NCBI RefSeq assembly: GCF_002213415.1
Contig: NZ_NJGU01000001.1
Location: 620,001-684,000 of the forward strand
DNA from: Herbaspirillum robiniae
GTDB lineage: Bacteria; Pseudomonadota; Gammaproteobacteria; Burkholderiales; Burkholderiaceae_D
Reading direction: 5' to 3'
DNA: 64,000 nt
The notes below the pieces were generated by a model. It did not search any database, was not told where the DNA came from, and was given only the letters and a program-made list of their open reading frames with translations. Shown piece after piece: positions 45,172-54,558 of the stretch. The translations under genes and the position numbers were made by a program. Every line of letters begins with the position of its first letter. Positions within the stretch are counted from its first letter, which is position 1.

Positions 45172-45774
45172 TCACCAGCGTTTGTCCGATGCGGTATCCA
45201 GCAAAGGACGCAGCTTCTCGGCAATTGCTTCCCGGGCGCGGAAAATGCGGCTGCGCACGGTGCCGATCGGACAATTCATCGCATCTGCAATCTCGTCGTA
45301 GCTCAACCCCTCGATCTCGCGCAACGTGATGGCAGTACGTAATTCTTCCGGCAATGCCTCCATCGCCACGTTGACCGTCTGAGCAATCTGCTTGGTGGCC
45401 AACATCGACTCTGGAGTGTTGATGTCCCTCAGATGGTCTCCATCGTCAAAAGTTTCAGCTTCTTCAGCATCTGCTTCCGTAGAAGTTGGAGCTCGCCTTC
45501 CCAAAGTAACGAGATAGTTCTTTGCGGTATTGATGCCGATGCGATAAAGCCAGGTGTAGAAGGCGGAATCGCCGCGGAATTGCGGCAACGCACGATAAGC
45601 CTTGATAAAGGCTTCCTGCACCACATCCTCGGCTTCAGCCTGGTCGCGCACGAGCCGCGACACGAGGCGCATCAGCTTGCGTTGATACTTGGCTACCAAT
45701 AGCTCGAACGCCTTCTTGTCGCCACGCTGGACGCGCTCAACAAGCTGTTGGTCTATTTCGCGTTCTGTCGTCAA
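45172..45774 (-). CDS. rpoE: RNA polymerase sigma factor RpoE (sigma-E)
   Basis: An extracytoplasmic-function sigma factor for envelope stress. 200 residues: region 2 (DQAEAEDVVQEAFIKAYRAL and FYTWLYRIGINTAKNYLV) and region 4 helix-turn-helix (LREIEGLSYDEIADAMNCPIGTVRSRIFRARE). First gene of rpoE-rseA-rseB-mucD. Confidence 0.97.
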   Translation of the reverse strand: MTTEREIDQQLVERVQRGDKKAFELLVAKYQRKLMRLVSRLVRDQAEAEDVVQEAFIKAYRALPQFRGDSAFYTWLYRIGINTAKNYLVTLGRRAPTSTEADAEEAETFDDGDHLRDINTPESMLATKQIAQTVNVAMEALPEELRTAITLREIEGLSYDEIADAMNCPIGTVRSRIFRAREAIAEKLRPLLDTASDKRW

Positions 45775-45866
45775 ACCGGGTTCCTTGTTCTTTTGTCGCC
45801 GTGTTGTTGTGTCGTCATTGCCTCGGACAGATGATTCCGATCAGGCAATTTTCAAGCTTTGCGGCC

Positions 45867-46367
45867 TTATTTCTCGAGCATCCGGGCTTTTGCCGTATTG
45901 TGACTGATCAGCCAGCGGCACGCCACGGACAGCGCACGGAAGGTGTCTTCCGAGACTGAATCCGAAAGTATCGGGATGGTGCGGGTCTTGCCGTTCTCAA
46001 GGCGCAGGCGCAGAAACAGCATGCCCGGCCAGATGGTGGTGCCGGCCAGCAGCTGGGCCAGCCCAGCCTTCATGACCTGAGGTTTGGCGCGGGACGCTCC
46101 GCTGGTGAGATGTTCCACCACCCGGATCTGCCCGGTGCCTGAAATGTGCAGCCAGACGGTCTTGCGGTCACGCAAGACCAGGAAAAGCGCGATGGCCGCC
46201 GCCAGGATACAAGCCGCCGCCAGCACGCCGCGCGCCAGCCAGGAAAGTTGCCCGGGCATCAGCAGGCAGGCGAAGACGCCAATCAGGGCCACGCAAAGGC
46301 ATGCGAAGCCCATGATCAGCAAAAGCAGGCGGGAAGGTTTGATATCCGCAGAGACTGCTATCGACAT
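45867..46367 (-). CDS. Inner-membrane protein, possibly YgfX-like
   Basis: 166 residues: two membrane helices (about 13-36 and 44-64), then VLRDRKTVWLHISGTGQI and a soluble C-terminal part. The topology resembles YgfX/CptA-type proteins, but identity is low and I do not assign function. It lies between rpoE and fabF on the same strand, an arrangement seen in related bacteria. Confidence 0.72.
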   Translation of the reverse strand: MSIAVSADIKPSRLLLLIMGFACLCVALIGVFACLLMPGQLSWLARGVLAAACILAAAIALFLVLRDRKTVWLHISGTGQIRVVEHLTSGASRAKPQVMKAGLAQLLAGTTIWPGMLFLRLRLENGKTRTIPILSDSVSEDTFRALSVACRWLISHNTAKARMLEK

Positions 46368-46422
46368 AAGACGCCATCAAGACGACAAACCCGGCTTCCA
46401 CCTGGAAGCCGGGCACAGCATT

Positions 46423-47664
46423 TTACATCTTGCCGATGACCAGGGTGCCGTTGGTGCCGCCGAACCCGAAAGAGTTCTTGACGGCAATATCGATCTTCAT
46501 GTCACGCGCCGTATTGGCGCAGTAATCAAGATCGCACTCCGGATCCTGGTTGAAGATGTTGATCGTCGGCGGGGACACCTGGTTGTGCACCGCCAGCACG
46601 GTCAGCACCGTCTCGAGGCCGCCGGCGCCGCCCAACAGGTGGCCGGTCATCGACTTGGTCGAGTTGACCACCATCTTGTAGGCATGGTCGCCGAAGGCAG
46701 CCTTGATCGCGTCGGACTCGTTCTTGTCGCCCAGAGGGGTCGACGTTCCGTGCGCGTTCAGGTACTGCACCTCGTCACCGTTCACGCCTGCGTCGCGCAA
46801 TGCATTGAGCACGCAACGGCGCGGGCCGTCCAGGTTGGGGGCGGTCATGTGATAGGCATCGCCGCTCATGCCGAAGCCCAGCAGCTCGGCATAGATCTTG
46901 GCGCCGCGGGCCTTGGCGTGCTCGTACTCTTCGAGCACCATCACGCCTGCGCCCTCGCCCAGCACGAAACCGTCGCGATCCTTGTCCCACGGACGGGACG
47001 CGGTAGCGGGGTCGTCGTTGCGGCGGGACAGCGCCTGCGCCGAAGCGAAGCCGCCGATGCCCAGCGGCGAAACGCTGGATTCCGCGCCGCCGGCGATCAT
47101 CACGTCGGCGTCGCCGTACATGATCATGCGCGCGGACGCGCCGATGCAATGCAGGCCGGTGGTGCAAGCGGTCACGATGGCCAGGTTGGGGCCCTTCATG
47201 CCGTACTTGATCGACAGGTTGCCCGAGATCATGTTGATGATCGAGGCAGGAATGAAGAACGGGCTGATACGGCGCGGCCCGCGTGCGGTCAGCGTCGCAT
47301 GCGTTTCTTCGATCAGCGGCAAGCCGCCGATACCCGAACCGATCATGACGCCGATGCGCTCGGCATTTTCGTCCGTTACCGCCAGACCACTGTCTTCGAC
47401 GGCCTGGATACCGGCGGCCATCCCGTAGTGGATGAAGGTATCCATGTGACGGGCTTCCTTGGCGGGGATGTAATCCTCGATATTGAAGCCCTTCACTTCA
47501 CCCGCAAAATGCGTGGTGAATGGCGATGCGTCGAACTTGGTGACGGTGGCGATGCCGGACTTGCCTTCCTTGATGGCACTCCACGTATCGGCGATATTGT
47601 TGCCGACAGGTGAAATGCACCCCAGGCCGGTAATGACTACACGACGTTCACGAGTGCGGCTCAA
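46423..47664 (-). CDS. fabF: 3-oxoacyl-ACP synthase II
   Basis: Condensing enzyme of fatty-acid elongation. 413 residues: catalytic Cys in [14 protein letters not shown], first His in [11 protein letters not shown], second His in [13 protein letters not shown], and the C-terminal [13 protein letters not shown]. Follows acpP by 33 bases. Confidence 0.98.
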   Translation of the reverse strand: MSRTRERRVVITGLGCISPVGNNIADTWSAIKEGKSGIATVTKFDASPFTTHFAGEVKGFNIEDYIPAKEARHMDTFIHYGMAAGIQAVEDSGLAVTDENAERIGVMIGSGIGGLPLIEETHATLTARGPRRISPFFIPASIINMISGNLSIKYGMKGPNLAIVTACTTGLHCIGASARMIMYGDADVMIAGGAESSVSPLGIGGFASAQALSRRNDDPATASRPWDKDRDGFVLGEGAGVMVLEEYEHAKARGAKIYAELLGFGMSGDAYHMTAPNLDGPRRCVLNALRDAGVNGDEVQYLNAHGTSTPLGDKNESDAIKAAFGDHAYKMVVNSTKSMTGHLLGGAGGLETVLTVLAVHNQVSPPTINIFNQDPECDLDYCANTARDMKIDIAVKNSFGFGGTNGTLVIGKM

Positions 47665-47697
47665 GCAATTCTCCTGAAACTAGATCCAAAGCCCTTA

Positions 47698-47937
47698 TCA
47701 GGCCTTGACTTGCGACTTGGCGTAATCGATCGCCTGTTGCACGGTGGTGATCTTTTCGGCTTGTTCGTCGGGGATTTCCATTTCGAACTCATCTTCCAGG
47801 GCCATCACCAGCTCGACGGTGTCCAGCGAGTCGGCGCCCAGGTCGTCAACGAACGACGATTCGTTCTTGATGTCGGCTTCGGCGACGCCCAGTTGCTCAG
47901 CGACGATCTTCTTAACGCGTTGTTCGATATCGGACAT
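47698..47937 (-). CDS. acpP: Acyl carrier protein
   Basis: A 79-residue acidic carrier. The phosphopantetheine Ser lies in [18 protein letters not shown]. It is modified by AcpS (34157) and used by the adjacent fab enzymes. Confidence 0.99.
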   Translation of the reverse strand: MSDIEQRVKKIVAEQLGVAEADIKNESSFVDDLGADSLDTVELVMALEDEFEMEIPDEQAEKITTVQQAIDYAKSQVKA

Positions 47938-48068
47938 ATTGTTCCTCCAGAGGATAGACAGGTTACAAAAGTGCGCGCATTTTAGCAGGTTTGCGCGCGG
48001 AAAATTTACTTTTAACTATTCTTGGCAAGATTGCGCCAAGTCCAGCATAACTTCAAACAAAATACGCC

Positions 48069-48089
48069 AAAAGGGCCTAAATCAAGGCC
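48069..48089 (-). terminator. Weak terminator-like hairpin between fabG and acpP
   Basis: GGCCT and AGGCC (48074-48089) form a short stem followed on the minus strand by CTTTT. It could reduce readthrough into acpP or be chance; the 163-base gap also has room for an acpP promoter. Confidence 0.4.
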
Positions 48090-48100
48090 TTGACGCATTG

Positions 48101-48853
48101 TCATCCCATGTACATGCCGCCGTTCACATTCAGCGTGCTGCCGGTGATGTAGCCCGCCTGCGGCGAGGCCAGGAAGGCCACCGCAGCGGCGATCTCCTCG
48201 GCGGCTCCCAGGCGACCCAGCGGGATCTGCTGCAGGATGGCGGCGGACTGCTGCTCGTTCAGGGCCTTGGTCATGTCGGTGTCGATGAAGCCCGGCGCCA
48301 CGCAGTTCACGGTGATGTTGCGGCTGCCGATCTCGCGCGCCAGCGCGCGGCTCATGCCGGCCACGCCGGCCTTGGCGGCGGCGTAGTTCATCTGACCCGG
48401 GTTGCCGGCCTCGCCCACCACCGAGGTGATGTTGATGATGCGGCCGTGGCGCGCCTTCATCATGCCGCGCAGCACTGCGCGCGCGAGGCGGCCGACCGCG
48501 GTCAGGTTGGTGGCGATGACGGCATCCCACTCCTCGTCCTTCATGCGCATGGCCAGCTGGTCTTGCGTGATGCCGGCGTTGTTGACCAGGATCGACAGCG
48601 AACCGAAGTCCTTCTGCACCAGCTCGACCACCGCGCCGCAGGCGGCGGCATCGTTGACGTTGAGCACCACGCCGCGGCCGGCATCCGGCTGCAGCGCGTT
48701 CAGGTATTCGGTGATGGCGGCGGCGCCGGCTTCCGAGGTGGCGGTGCCCACCACCTTGGCGCCCTGCTTGACCAGCTCGACCGCGATGGCGCGGCCGATG
48801 CCGCGCGATGCGCCGGTGACCAGCGCGACTTGTCCTTGCAGATTTGCACTCAC
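48101..48853 (-). CDS. fabG: 3-oxoacyl-ACP reductase
   Basis: NADPH-dependent reductase of the fatty-acid cycle. 250 residues: TGASRGIGRAIAVEL cofactor loop, NNAG, and the Ser-Tyr-Lys triad in NITSVVGEAGNPGQMNYAAAKAG. The GTG start at 48853 overlaps the fabD stop by four bases; an alternative in-frame start further upstream would lie inside fabD. Confidence 0.98.
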   Translation of the reverse strand: MSANLQGQVALVTGASRGIGRAIAVELVKQGAKVVGTATSEAGAAAITEYLNALQPDAGRGVVLNVNDAAACGAVVELVQKDFGSLSILVNNAGITQDQLAMRMKDEEWDAVIATNLTAVGRLARAVLRGMMKARHGRIINITSVVGEAGNPGQMNYAAAKAGVAGMSRALAREIGSRNITVNCVAPGFIDTDMTKALNEQQSAAILQQIPLGRLGAAEEIAAAVAFLASPQAGYITGSTLNVNGGMYMG

Positions 48854-49782
48854 TTGAGCAGCTCCAATACTTTGTCCAGGGATTCCTGATCGACGATGGC
48901 CTCGCCGATCAGCTCGCCGTTGATGCGCTTGGTCAGACCGGTCAGCACCTTGCCCGGACCGCATTCGATCACATGGGTGATGCCCTCGGCGCCCATCTTC
49001 TGCACCGTCTCGACCCAGCGCACGGCGCTGGCGGCCTGGCGCACCAGGGCGTCCTTGATGGCGGCCGGATCGTTGACCACGGCCACATCGACGTTGTTGA
49101 TCAGCGGGATCTGCGGCGCGGCGAAGGCCACGTCCGCCAGATAGCCCTGCAGGCGGTCGGACGCCGGCTTGAGCAGCGAAGAGTGGAACGGCGCCGACAC
49201 CGGCAGCGGCAGCGCGCGCTTGGCGCCACGGGCCTTGGCAGCCTCGCAGGCGCGCTGCACGGCATCCTTGTGGCCGGCGATCACGACCTGCGCGGGCGCG
49301 TTGAAGTTGACGGCCTCGACCACCTGGCCCTGCGCGGATTCGGCACAGGCGGCGCGCACGTCATCGTCGGACAGACCGAGGATGGCGGCCATGCCGCCCT
49401 GCCCGACCGGCACGGCTTCCTGCATGGCCTGCGCGCGGAAGCGCACCAGCGGCACGGCATCCTTGAACTGGATCACGCCGGCGGCGACCAGCGCGGAGTA
49501 TTCGCCCAGGCTGTGGCCGGCCACCAGCGCCGGCGCCTTGCCGCCTGCGGCCAGCCAGGCGCGATAGAACGCCACGGCGGCCGTCAGCATGACCGGCTGG
49601 GTGTTGGTGGTCAGGTCCAGGTCTTCCTTGGGGCCTTCGGCAATCAGCTTGCCCAGATCGAACTGCAGCGCGTCGGACGCTTCGGCGACGGTCTGGCGGA
49701 CGACTTCATTGCCGGCGAAACCGTTGAGCATCCCGATCGCCTGGGAACCCTGGCCCGGAAAAACAAAAGCAAATTTTGTCAT
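48850..49782 (-). CDS. fabD: Malonyl-CoA:ACP transacylase
   Basis: Loads malonate on ACP. 310 residues: FPGQGSQAIGML at the N terminus, active-site Ser in VAGHSLGEYSALVAAG, the Arg in PLVRFRAQAM and the His in SAPFHSSLL. Coupled to fabG. Confidence 0.98.
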   Translation of the reverse strand: MTKFAFVFPGQGSQAIGMLNGFAGNEVVRQTVAEASDALQFDLGKLIAEGPKEDLDLTTNTQPVMLTAAVAFYRAWLAAGGKAPALVAGHSLGEYSALVAAGVIQFKDAVPLVRFRAQAMQEAVPVGQGGMAAILGLSDDDVRAACAESAQGQVVEAVNFNAPAQVVIAGHKDAVQRACEAAKARGAKRALPLPVSAPFHSSLLKPASDRLQGYLADVAFAAPQIPLINNVDVAVVNDPAAIKDALVRQAASAVRWVETVQKMGAEGITHVIECGPGKVLTGLTKRINGELIGEAIVDQESLDKVLELLK

Positions 49783-49876
49783 GCTTGGATTTGATTGAGG
49801 TTGGATGAAAAGAATCGAAACGCCACCGGCATCTCAGGCCGCCACAAGGCGGCCGCCGGCGGCGCTCCAGCCTTGA

Positions 49877-50863
49877 TTACATACGGGCGAGCACCGCGCC
49901 CCAGGTGAAGCCGCCGCCCACGCCTTCCATCATGACGGTGTGGCCCGGCTTGACGCGACCGTCGCGTACAGCCTGGTCCAGCGCCAGCGGAATCGAGGCG
50001 GCCGAGGTATTGCCATGTTCGCCCACGGTGACCACCATCTTTTCCAGCGGCAGGCCCAGCTTCTTGGCGGTGCCCTGCATGATGCGGATGTTGGCCTGGT
50101 GCGGGATCAGCCAGTCGATTTCGGAAGCGTCCACCTTGGCTGCTTCCAGCGCCTCGCGCGCGACCTTGTCCAGCACCGAGACGGCCAGCTTGAACACCGC
50201 CGGGCCGTCCATGTAGAGATACGCGCTGCCGGCCACCGCGCCGTTGTCGACGCTGCCCGGCACGCACAGGATGTGGCCGTGGCTGCCGTCGGCGTGCAGC
50301 TTGCTGGCCAGCACGCCCGGTTCGCTCGAAGCGCTCATGACGACCGCGCCGGCGCCGTCGCCGAACAGCACGCAGGTGGTGCGATCCTTGAAGTCGAGGA
50401 TGCGCGAGAACACTTCGGCGCCGATCACCAGCACGTTCTTGTGTGCGCCCGACTTGATGAAGCTGTCGGCCACCGACATCGCATAGACGAAGCCGCTGCA
50501 GACCGCCTGTACATCCATCGCGGGCGAGCCGTTGGTGATGCCCAGCTTGCGCTGCACCACGCAGGCCGTGCTGGGGAAACCGCCCAGATGGTCCGGCGTG
50601 GAAGTGGCCAGGATGATCAGGTCGATGTCATTGGGCTGCATACCCGCCGCCTCCAGCGCACGCTGCGAGGCCGCCAGCGCGAGATCGCTGGAGAGCTGGG
50701 TAGGCTCTGCGTAGTGGCGCGCGGAAATGCCGCTGCGCGTGACGATCCACTCGTCCGAAGTCTCGACGCCCTGCCTGGCCAGCTGCTCCGCCAGCTCATT
50801 GTTGGTCACGCGCTTGGTGGGCAGGTAGCTGCCGGTACCGACGATTTTGCTATAGGTGGTCAT
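49877..50863 (-). CDS. fabH: 3-oxoacyl-ACP synthase III
   Basis: Starts fatty-acid synthesis from acetyl-CoA and malonyl-ACP. 328 residues: catalytic Cys in [14 protein letters not shown], His in [10 protein letters not shown], and Asn in [12 protein letters not shown]. 23 bases after plsX. Confidence 0.98.
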   Translation of the reverse strand: MTTYSKIVGTGSYLPTKRVTNNELAEQLARQGVETSDEWIVTRSGISARHYAEPTQLSSDLALAASQRALEAAGMQPNDIDLIILATSTPDHLGGFPSTACVVQRKLGITNGSPAMDVQAVCSGFVYAMSVADSFIKSGAHKNVLVIGAEVFSRILDFKDRTTCVLFGDGAGAVVMSASSEPGVLASKLHADGSHGHILCVPGSVDNGAVAGSAYLYMDGPAVFKLAVSVLDKVAREALEAAKVDASEIDWLIPHQANIRIMQGTAKKLGLPLEKMVVTVGEHGNTSAASIPLALDQAVRDGRVKPGHTVMMEGVGGGFTWGAVLARM

Positions 50864-50886
50864 TCCGTCTTCTTCTGTAGGTTCGG

Positions 50887-51978
50887 TTATTGCAGCGGGG
50901 CGGGCGCAGCCGGCTCCTCGGCCGCAGCGGCCGCCTCGGCCATGCGCCCCTGTCCCCGGGGCATCAGTTCGGCCATGCTTGCGCCGATGCGCGCGAGCAC
51001 GTCATATTTGGCGGCATCATACGCGCGGCGGATCGCCCATTCAAACGCATAGACGTCGGCGCCGCCGTGGCTCTTGAACACCAGGCCCTTCAGGCCCAGC
51101 AGACTGGCGCCATTGTAACGGGAAGGATTGAGGCGGCGCGACAGCGCCTTGATGGCGCCATAGGCGATCAGCGCGCCCAGCTTGTTGACGATGCCCTTCT
51201 TGAACTCGGTGGTCAGCACGCCCTTGACGAAGCGCCCCAGGCCTTCCGACGCCTTCAGCGTCACGTTGCCGACGAAACCGTCGCACACCACGAGGTCGGT
51301 GGTGCCCTCGAAGATATCGTTGCCCTCCACGTTGCCGTAGAAGTTGAGGATACCCTTCTCATGGTCGGCGCGCAGCAGGACCGCGGTTTCCTTGACCAGC
51401 TCGTTGCCCTTGATGTCTTCCTCGCCCACGTTGAGCAGGCCGATGGTGGGCTTGGCCTTGCCTTCCATCACGGAAACCAGGGCCGAGCCCATCAATGCAA
51501 ATTGATGTAAATGCTGGGGTTCGCAGTCGACGTTGGCGCCCAGGTCGAGCATGTAGGTGGGGCCGTCCTTCTGGTTGGGCAGGATGGTGCAGATGGCCGG
51601 GCGATCCACGCCCGGCAGCGTCTTGAGCACATAGCGCGACACCGCCATCAGCGCGCCGGTATTGCCGGCCGACACGGCGGCATGGGCCTGGCCGTCCTTG
51701 ACCAGGGTCACGGCCACGCGCATGGACGAATCCTTCTTGCGACGCAGCGCCACCTCGATGGGGTCTTCCATCGTCACGACTTCAGAGGCGTTCCGGATGC
51801 TGACGCGGGACTCGCCGGCCAGTTTGTATTTTTTCAGCAGCGGCTGCAGGACGCTTTCCTGGCCAACCAGGATCAGCTCCGCATCGGATTCACGACGAAG
51901 GAAAGAGGCAGCGGCCGGCAGCGTGACTGACGGGCCGTGATCGCCACCCATGCAGTCGATTGAAATTTTGATGGTCAT
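50887..51978 (-). CDS. plsX: Phosphate acyltransferase PlsX
   Basis: Makes acyl-phosphate from acyl-ACP for PlsY. 363 residues with [17 protein letters not shown] at the start, [11 protein letters not shown], and [17 protein letters not shown]. The C terminus ends in an Ala/Pro-rich tail ([14 protein letters not shown]). First gene after the rpmF terminator. Confidence 0.97.
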   Translation of the reverse strand: MTIKISIDCMGGDHGPSVTLPAAASFLRRESDAELILVGQESVLQPLLKKYKLAGESRVSIRNASEVVTMEDPIEVALRRKKDSSMRVAVTLVKDGQAHAAVSAGNTGALMAVSRYVLKTLPGVDRPAICTILPNQKDGPTYMLDLGANVDCEPQHLHQFALMGSALVSVMEGKAKPTIGLLNVGEEDIKGNELVKETAVLLRADHEKGILNFYGNVEGNDIFEGTTDLVVCDGFVGNVTLKASEGLGRFVKGVLTTEFKKGIVNKLGALIAYGAIKALSRRLNPSRYNGASLLGLKGLVFKSHGGADVYAFEWAIRRAYDAAKYDVLARIGASMAELMPRGQGRMAEAAAAAEEPAAPAPLQ

Positions 51979-52112
51979 CGATTTGATTCAGAGCCTTGCC
52001 AGCCCACATTATGAGGCAGTTTGGACACCACTCAAAGTGACGCGATCAAACGCGGGCGCTGTTGACGCGCCGGCAAGCAGGCAGGCCAGCCCGCGGATAC
52101 GAATCGCGCGGA

Positions 52113-52168
52113 CATAAAAAAGCGGCGCAAAATGAACCTCCTGAAACGGAAGCTCATTGCGCCGCTTT
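52113..52168 (-). terminator. Intrinsic terminator after rpmF
   Basis: AGCGGCGCAA and TTGCGCCGCT form a 10-bp stem; a few more bases pair across a two-base bulge. On the minus strand it is followed by TTTTTTATG. It separates yceD-rpmF from plsX, whose promoter must lie in 51979-52112. Confidence 0.85.
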
Positions 52169-52199
52169 TCTCCAAAAACAGCAAGCTCAATAAATGAGA

Positions 52200-52382
52200 T
52201 TACTCGTCGTTCTTGGTCTTCAGCACTTTGCGACCACGGTAGAAACCGTTCGGGCTGATGTGGTGACGCAGGTGGGTTTCACCGGTCGTCGGCTCGACAG
52301 CCAGCGGGGGTGCAGTCAGAAAGTCGTGTGCACGATGCATACCGCGCTTCGACGGGGTCTTTTTGTTCTGTTGAACGGCCAT
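52200..52382 (-). CDS. rpmF: 50S ribosomal protein L32
   Basis: 60 residues beginning [20 protein letters not shown] with [23 protein letters not shown]. The usual CXXC zinc site is absent, as in many Proteobacteria. Conserved with yceD upstream. Confidence 0.97.
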   Translation of the reverse strand: MAVQQNKKTPSKRGMHRAHDFLTAPPLAVEPTTGETHLRHHISPNGFYRGRKVLKTKNDE

Positions 52383-52485
52383 GATTACTCCTAAACCTTA
52401 AGATTGAAAATTTTAACACACCGGATCCAGGTTTCCGACAATCCCGTGTGCCGCTGCCCGGCGCTTGCCAGACATCCCCAAACAA

Positions 52486-52989
52486 TTACTGCTTCAACTT
52501 CTTCAGCACCTCAAACGGGGAAGCCCGTTCAGCACCTTTGGCCTCGGCCGCCACACCATTCTCGGGACACGCTTGGTGCTTGGGCGCCACCGGCAGAGCC
52601 AGCAACGCTTCGTCCTCGATCAGGTTGATCACGTCGAAAGCCGCCGAACCGACGATGACATCGATCTCGTCATCATCCAGCAGCTCCTCGACCGCATCGG
52701 CCTGCGCCTCATCTTTTGCCAATACCAGCAGCGACTTCGAATCAATCTCGAAATTCAATGCCGTCAGGCAACGCTGACAGATCAGATTAACTGCACCCGA
52801 CACTGCCAGACTAAGTTGAGCATGCCCCAGCTTGTCGAAATCGCCGGACAGAATCCACGAAATCGTGCCGGAACGGTCAACCGTCTCTTGCGCCAGACGA
52901 CCTAATTCAGCAACCGGAATCTCACCCTGGGCCTGCTGTTTCTGCCTGCAGAATTCGAACGCGTCGATCACAAATGCATTCATATCCAA
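52486..52989 (-). CDS. yceD: YceD family protein (DUF177, large-subunit rRNA accumulation)
   Basis: 167 residues with an N-terminal helical part, a CQRC motif (NLICQRCLTALNFEI) and an acidic ELLDDDEIDVIV segment. In E. coli YceD affects 23S rRNA accumulation and is co-transcribed with rpmF; the same order is found here. Exact role of the protein is unsettled. A start at MNAF, two residues later, is equally possible. Confidence 0.93.
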   Translation of the reverse strand: MDMNAFVIDAFEFCRQKQQAQGEIPVAELGRLAQETVDRSGTISWILSGDFDKLGHAQLSLAVSGAVNLICQRCLTALNFEIDSKSLLVLAKDEAQADAVEELLDDDEIDVIVGSAAFDVINLIEDEALLALPVAPKHQACPENGVAAEAKGAERASPFEVLKKLKQ

Positions 52990-53153
52990 AGCTACAATCC
53001 GGAAAACCTGCGATAATAACAGAAAAATTCCTTACCAGTCAAAGCGTTAGCGCGGCTTCCCTGATTTTTTTGTCGAACTGTCGCCGCGCCGCATCTTTTG
53101 CCTCGACCAGGCGCCGAAATCCCGCCTCTCCAGCCCTTCCGCACACCGCCGCC

Positions 53154-53780
53154 ATGCCGCAAAACGCCCCCGACATCCCGCGCCTCATCCTCGGATCCAG
53201 CTCCGCCTACCGCAAAGAGCTGCTGGGCCGCCTCGGCCTGCCCTTCGAGACCATGACGCCGGACATCGACGAAACGCCGCAACCCGGGGAAACGCCGGAC
53301 GCCACCGCCCTGCGACTGGCCCGCGAGAAGGCCGCCGCGGTCGCCGCCAGGGCCGGTGCGGCGTTGGTGATCGGCTCCGACCAGGTGGCCACGCTGGATG
53401 GCGAACAGATCGGCAAACCCGGCAACCACGACAATGCCCTGAAGCAGCTGCAGAAGATGCGCGGCCGGGAAGTCGTCTTCCACACCGCGCTATGCCTGTG
53501 GGACGGTCGCCAGGAAAATGCTGCGGCAGCCGCGCAGATCCGCAACGTGCAGACGCTGGTGCGCTTTCGCGACCTGCCCGACGCCGAGCTGGACGCCTAC
53601 CTGCGCATCGAGCAACCCTACGACTGCGCCGGCAGCGCCAAGAACGAAGGCCTGGGCATTGCCATCCTGCAAAGCATACATAGCGACGACCCCACTGCCC
53701 TCACCGGCCTGCCGCTGATCGCGCTGACCGACATGCTGCGCAATGCGGGCGTGCGTTTCTTCGGCCTGCGCAACGCGTAA
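53154..53780 (+). CDS. Maf-family nucleotide pyrophosphatase (YceF type)
   Basis: Hydrolyses non-canonical or modified nucleotides; the YceF branch prefers m7GTP. 208 residues with LILGSSSAYRKELLGRLG, the catalytic Asp in VIGSDQVATLDGE and the YDCAGSAKNEGLGI segment. Divergent from yceD-rpmF, as in many relatives. Confidence 0.95.
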   Translation: MPQNAPDIPRLILGSSSAYRKELLGRLGLPFETMTPDIDETPQPGETPDATALRLAREKAAAVAARAGAALVIGSDQVATLDGEQIGKPGNHDNALKQLQKMRGREVVFHTALCLWDGRQENAAAAAQIRNVQTLVRFRDLPDAELDAYLRIEQPYDCAGSAKNEGLGIAILQSIHSDDPTALTGLPLIALTDMLRNAGVRFFGLRNA

Positions 53781-53808
53781 ACCGCGTCATTAATTAATAA
53801 GCGCGTGA

Positions 53809-54015
53809 TCAGTAGTTGCGGCGCGGATAGCCCTGCGCCAGGATGCGCTGCCAGACCACCTCGCGCTCCTCGGCATTCATGAAGACCCATTGCGCCACCT
53901 CATCGACGGTGCGGCCGCAGCCGCGACAGACGTCATCGAACGTGGTGGAGCAGACGGCCACGCAAGGCGTATCGGGCCGCTCGGGCAAAGACTGGAAGGG
54001 AGGCGTTTGGGGCAT
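53809..54015 (-). CDS. DUF1289 family protein
   Basis: 68 residues with the family cysteines CVAVCSTTFDDVCRGCGRT, probably a metal-binding or iron-sulfur site, then EVAQWVFMNAEEREVVWQRI. Start MPQTPPFQS at 54015. No function is established for the family. Confidence 0.92.
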   Translation of the reverse strand: MPQTPPFQSLPERPDTPCVAVCSTTFDDVCRGCGRTVDEVAQWVFMNAEEREVVWQRILAQGYPRRNY

Positions 54016-54133
54016 TGAGAATTCTGAAACCTGAAACAAGGCGCATCGAAGGCGCGCCGCAGCCTCCATCTTACCAAGAAGCATCGTGCTGCCGCCCGTT
54101 GTCGACGATATCGGCCGGCGGCCATCCGAAAAA

Positions 54134-54173
54134 GGCAAAAAAAAGCCCGCGAACCAATTGGCTGCGGGCTTGA
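54134..54173 (-). terminator. Intrinsic terminator
   Basis: AAGCCCGC and GCGGGCTT pair across a 13-base loop, followed on the minus strand by eight T residues. It would end transcription coming from the small lipoprotein gene (54352). Confidence 0.85.
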
Positions 54174-54351
54174 ATCCAATTTCTTAAGGAGGAGATTGGA
54201 GGAGACAGGTGCAACTATAGCGATGCGCCACTGCCGAGTCTGCTTTATTGTGGCAATAGCAGATATTCACCCCAACCATAACTTGCGCCGGACAAGGCTC
54301 CCGGGGCAGAACTTCGCCGCATCAACGATGCGCCGGCCACAGGCCCCAGCC

Positions 54352-54471
54352 TTATGCCGCCGGCGCTTCCGGCACGGCAGTCACCGGTTTGGGCGGGTTG
54401 CCGCCCTTGCGCTCGCAGGCCGCCAACGCCAGCACCAGTGAAACGGCTACCCCCAGGGCAAGCATCCTCAT
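54352..54471 (-). CDS. 39-residue entericidin-like lipoprotein
   Basis: A very small lipoprotein: MRMLALGVAVSLVLAL, lipobox LALAAC with Cys near residue 19, and a short tail (ERKGGNPPKPVTAVPEAPAA). AAGGAGG five bases before the ATG is one of the best ribosome sites in the window. It resembles entericidin or LptM-like lipoproteins only in size; function unknown. 87 bases downstream of the HPP-CBS gene on the same strand. Confidence 0.78.
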   Translation of the reverse strand: MRMLALGVAVSLVLALAACERKGGNPPKPVTAVPEAPAA

Positions 54472-54558
54472 CGCGACCTCCTTCTCCTCGCAGTGGAACG
54501 ACGGCCGGCATCCGGCGCCGGCCAGCTCTCGCCAGAATCGTCCTGCCCGCCGCACCTG

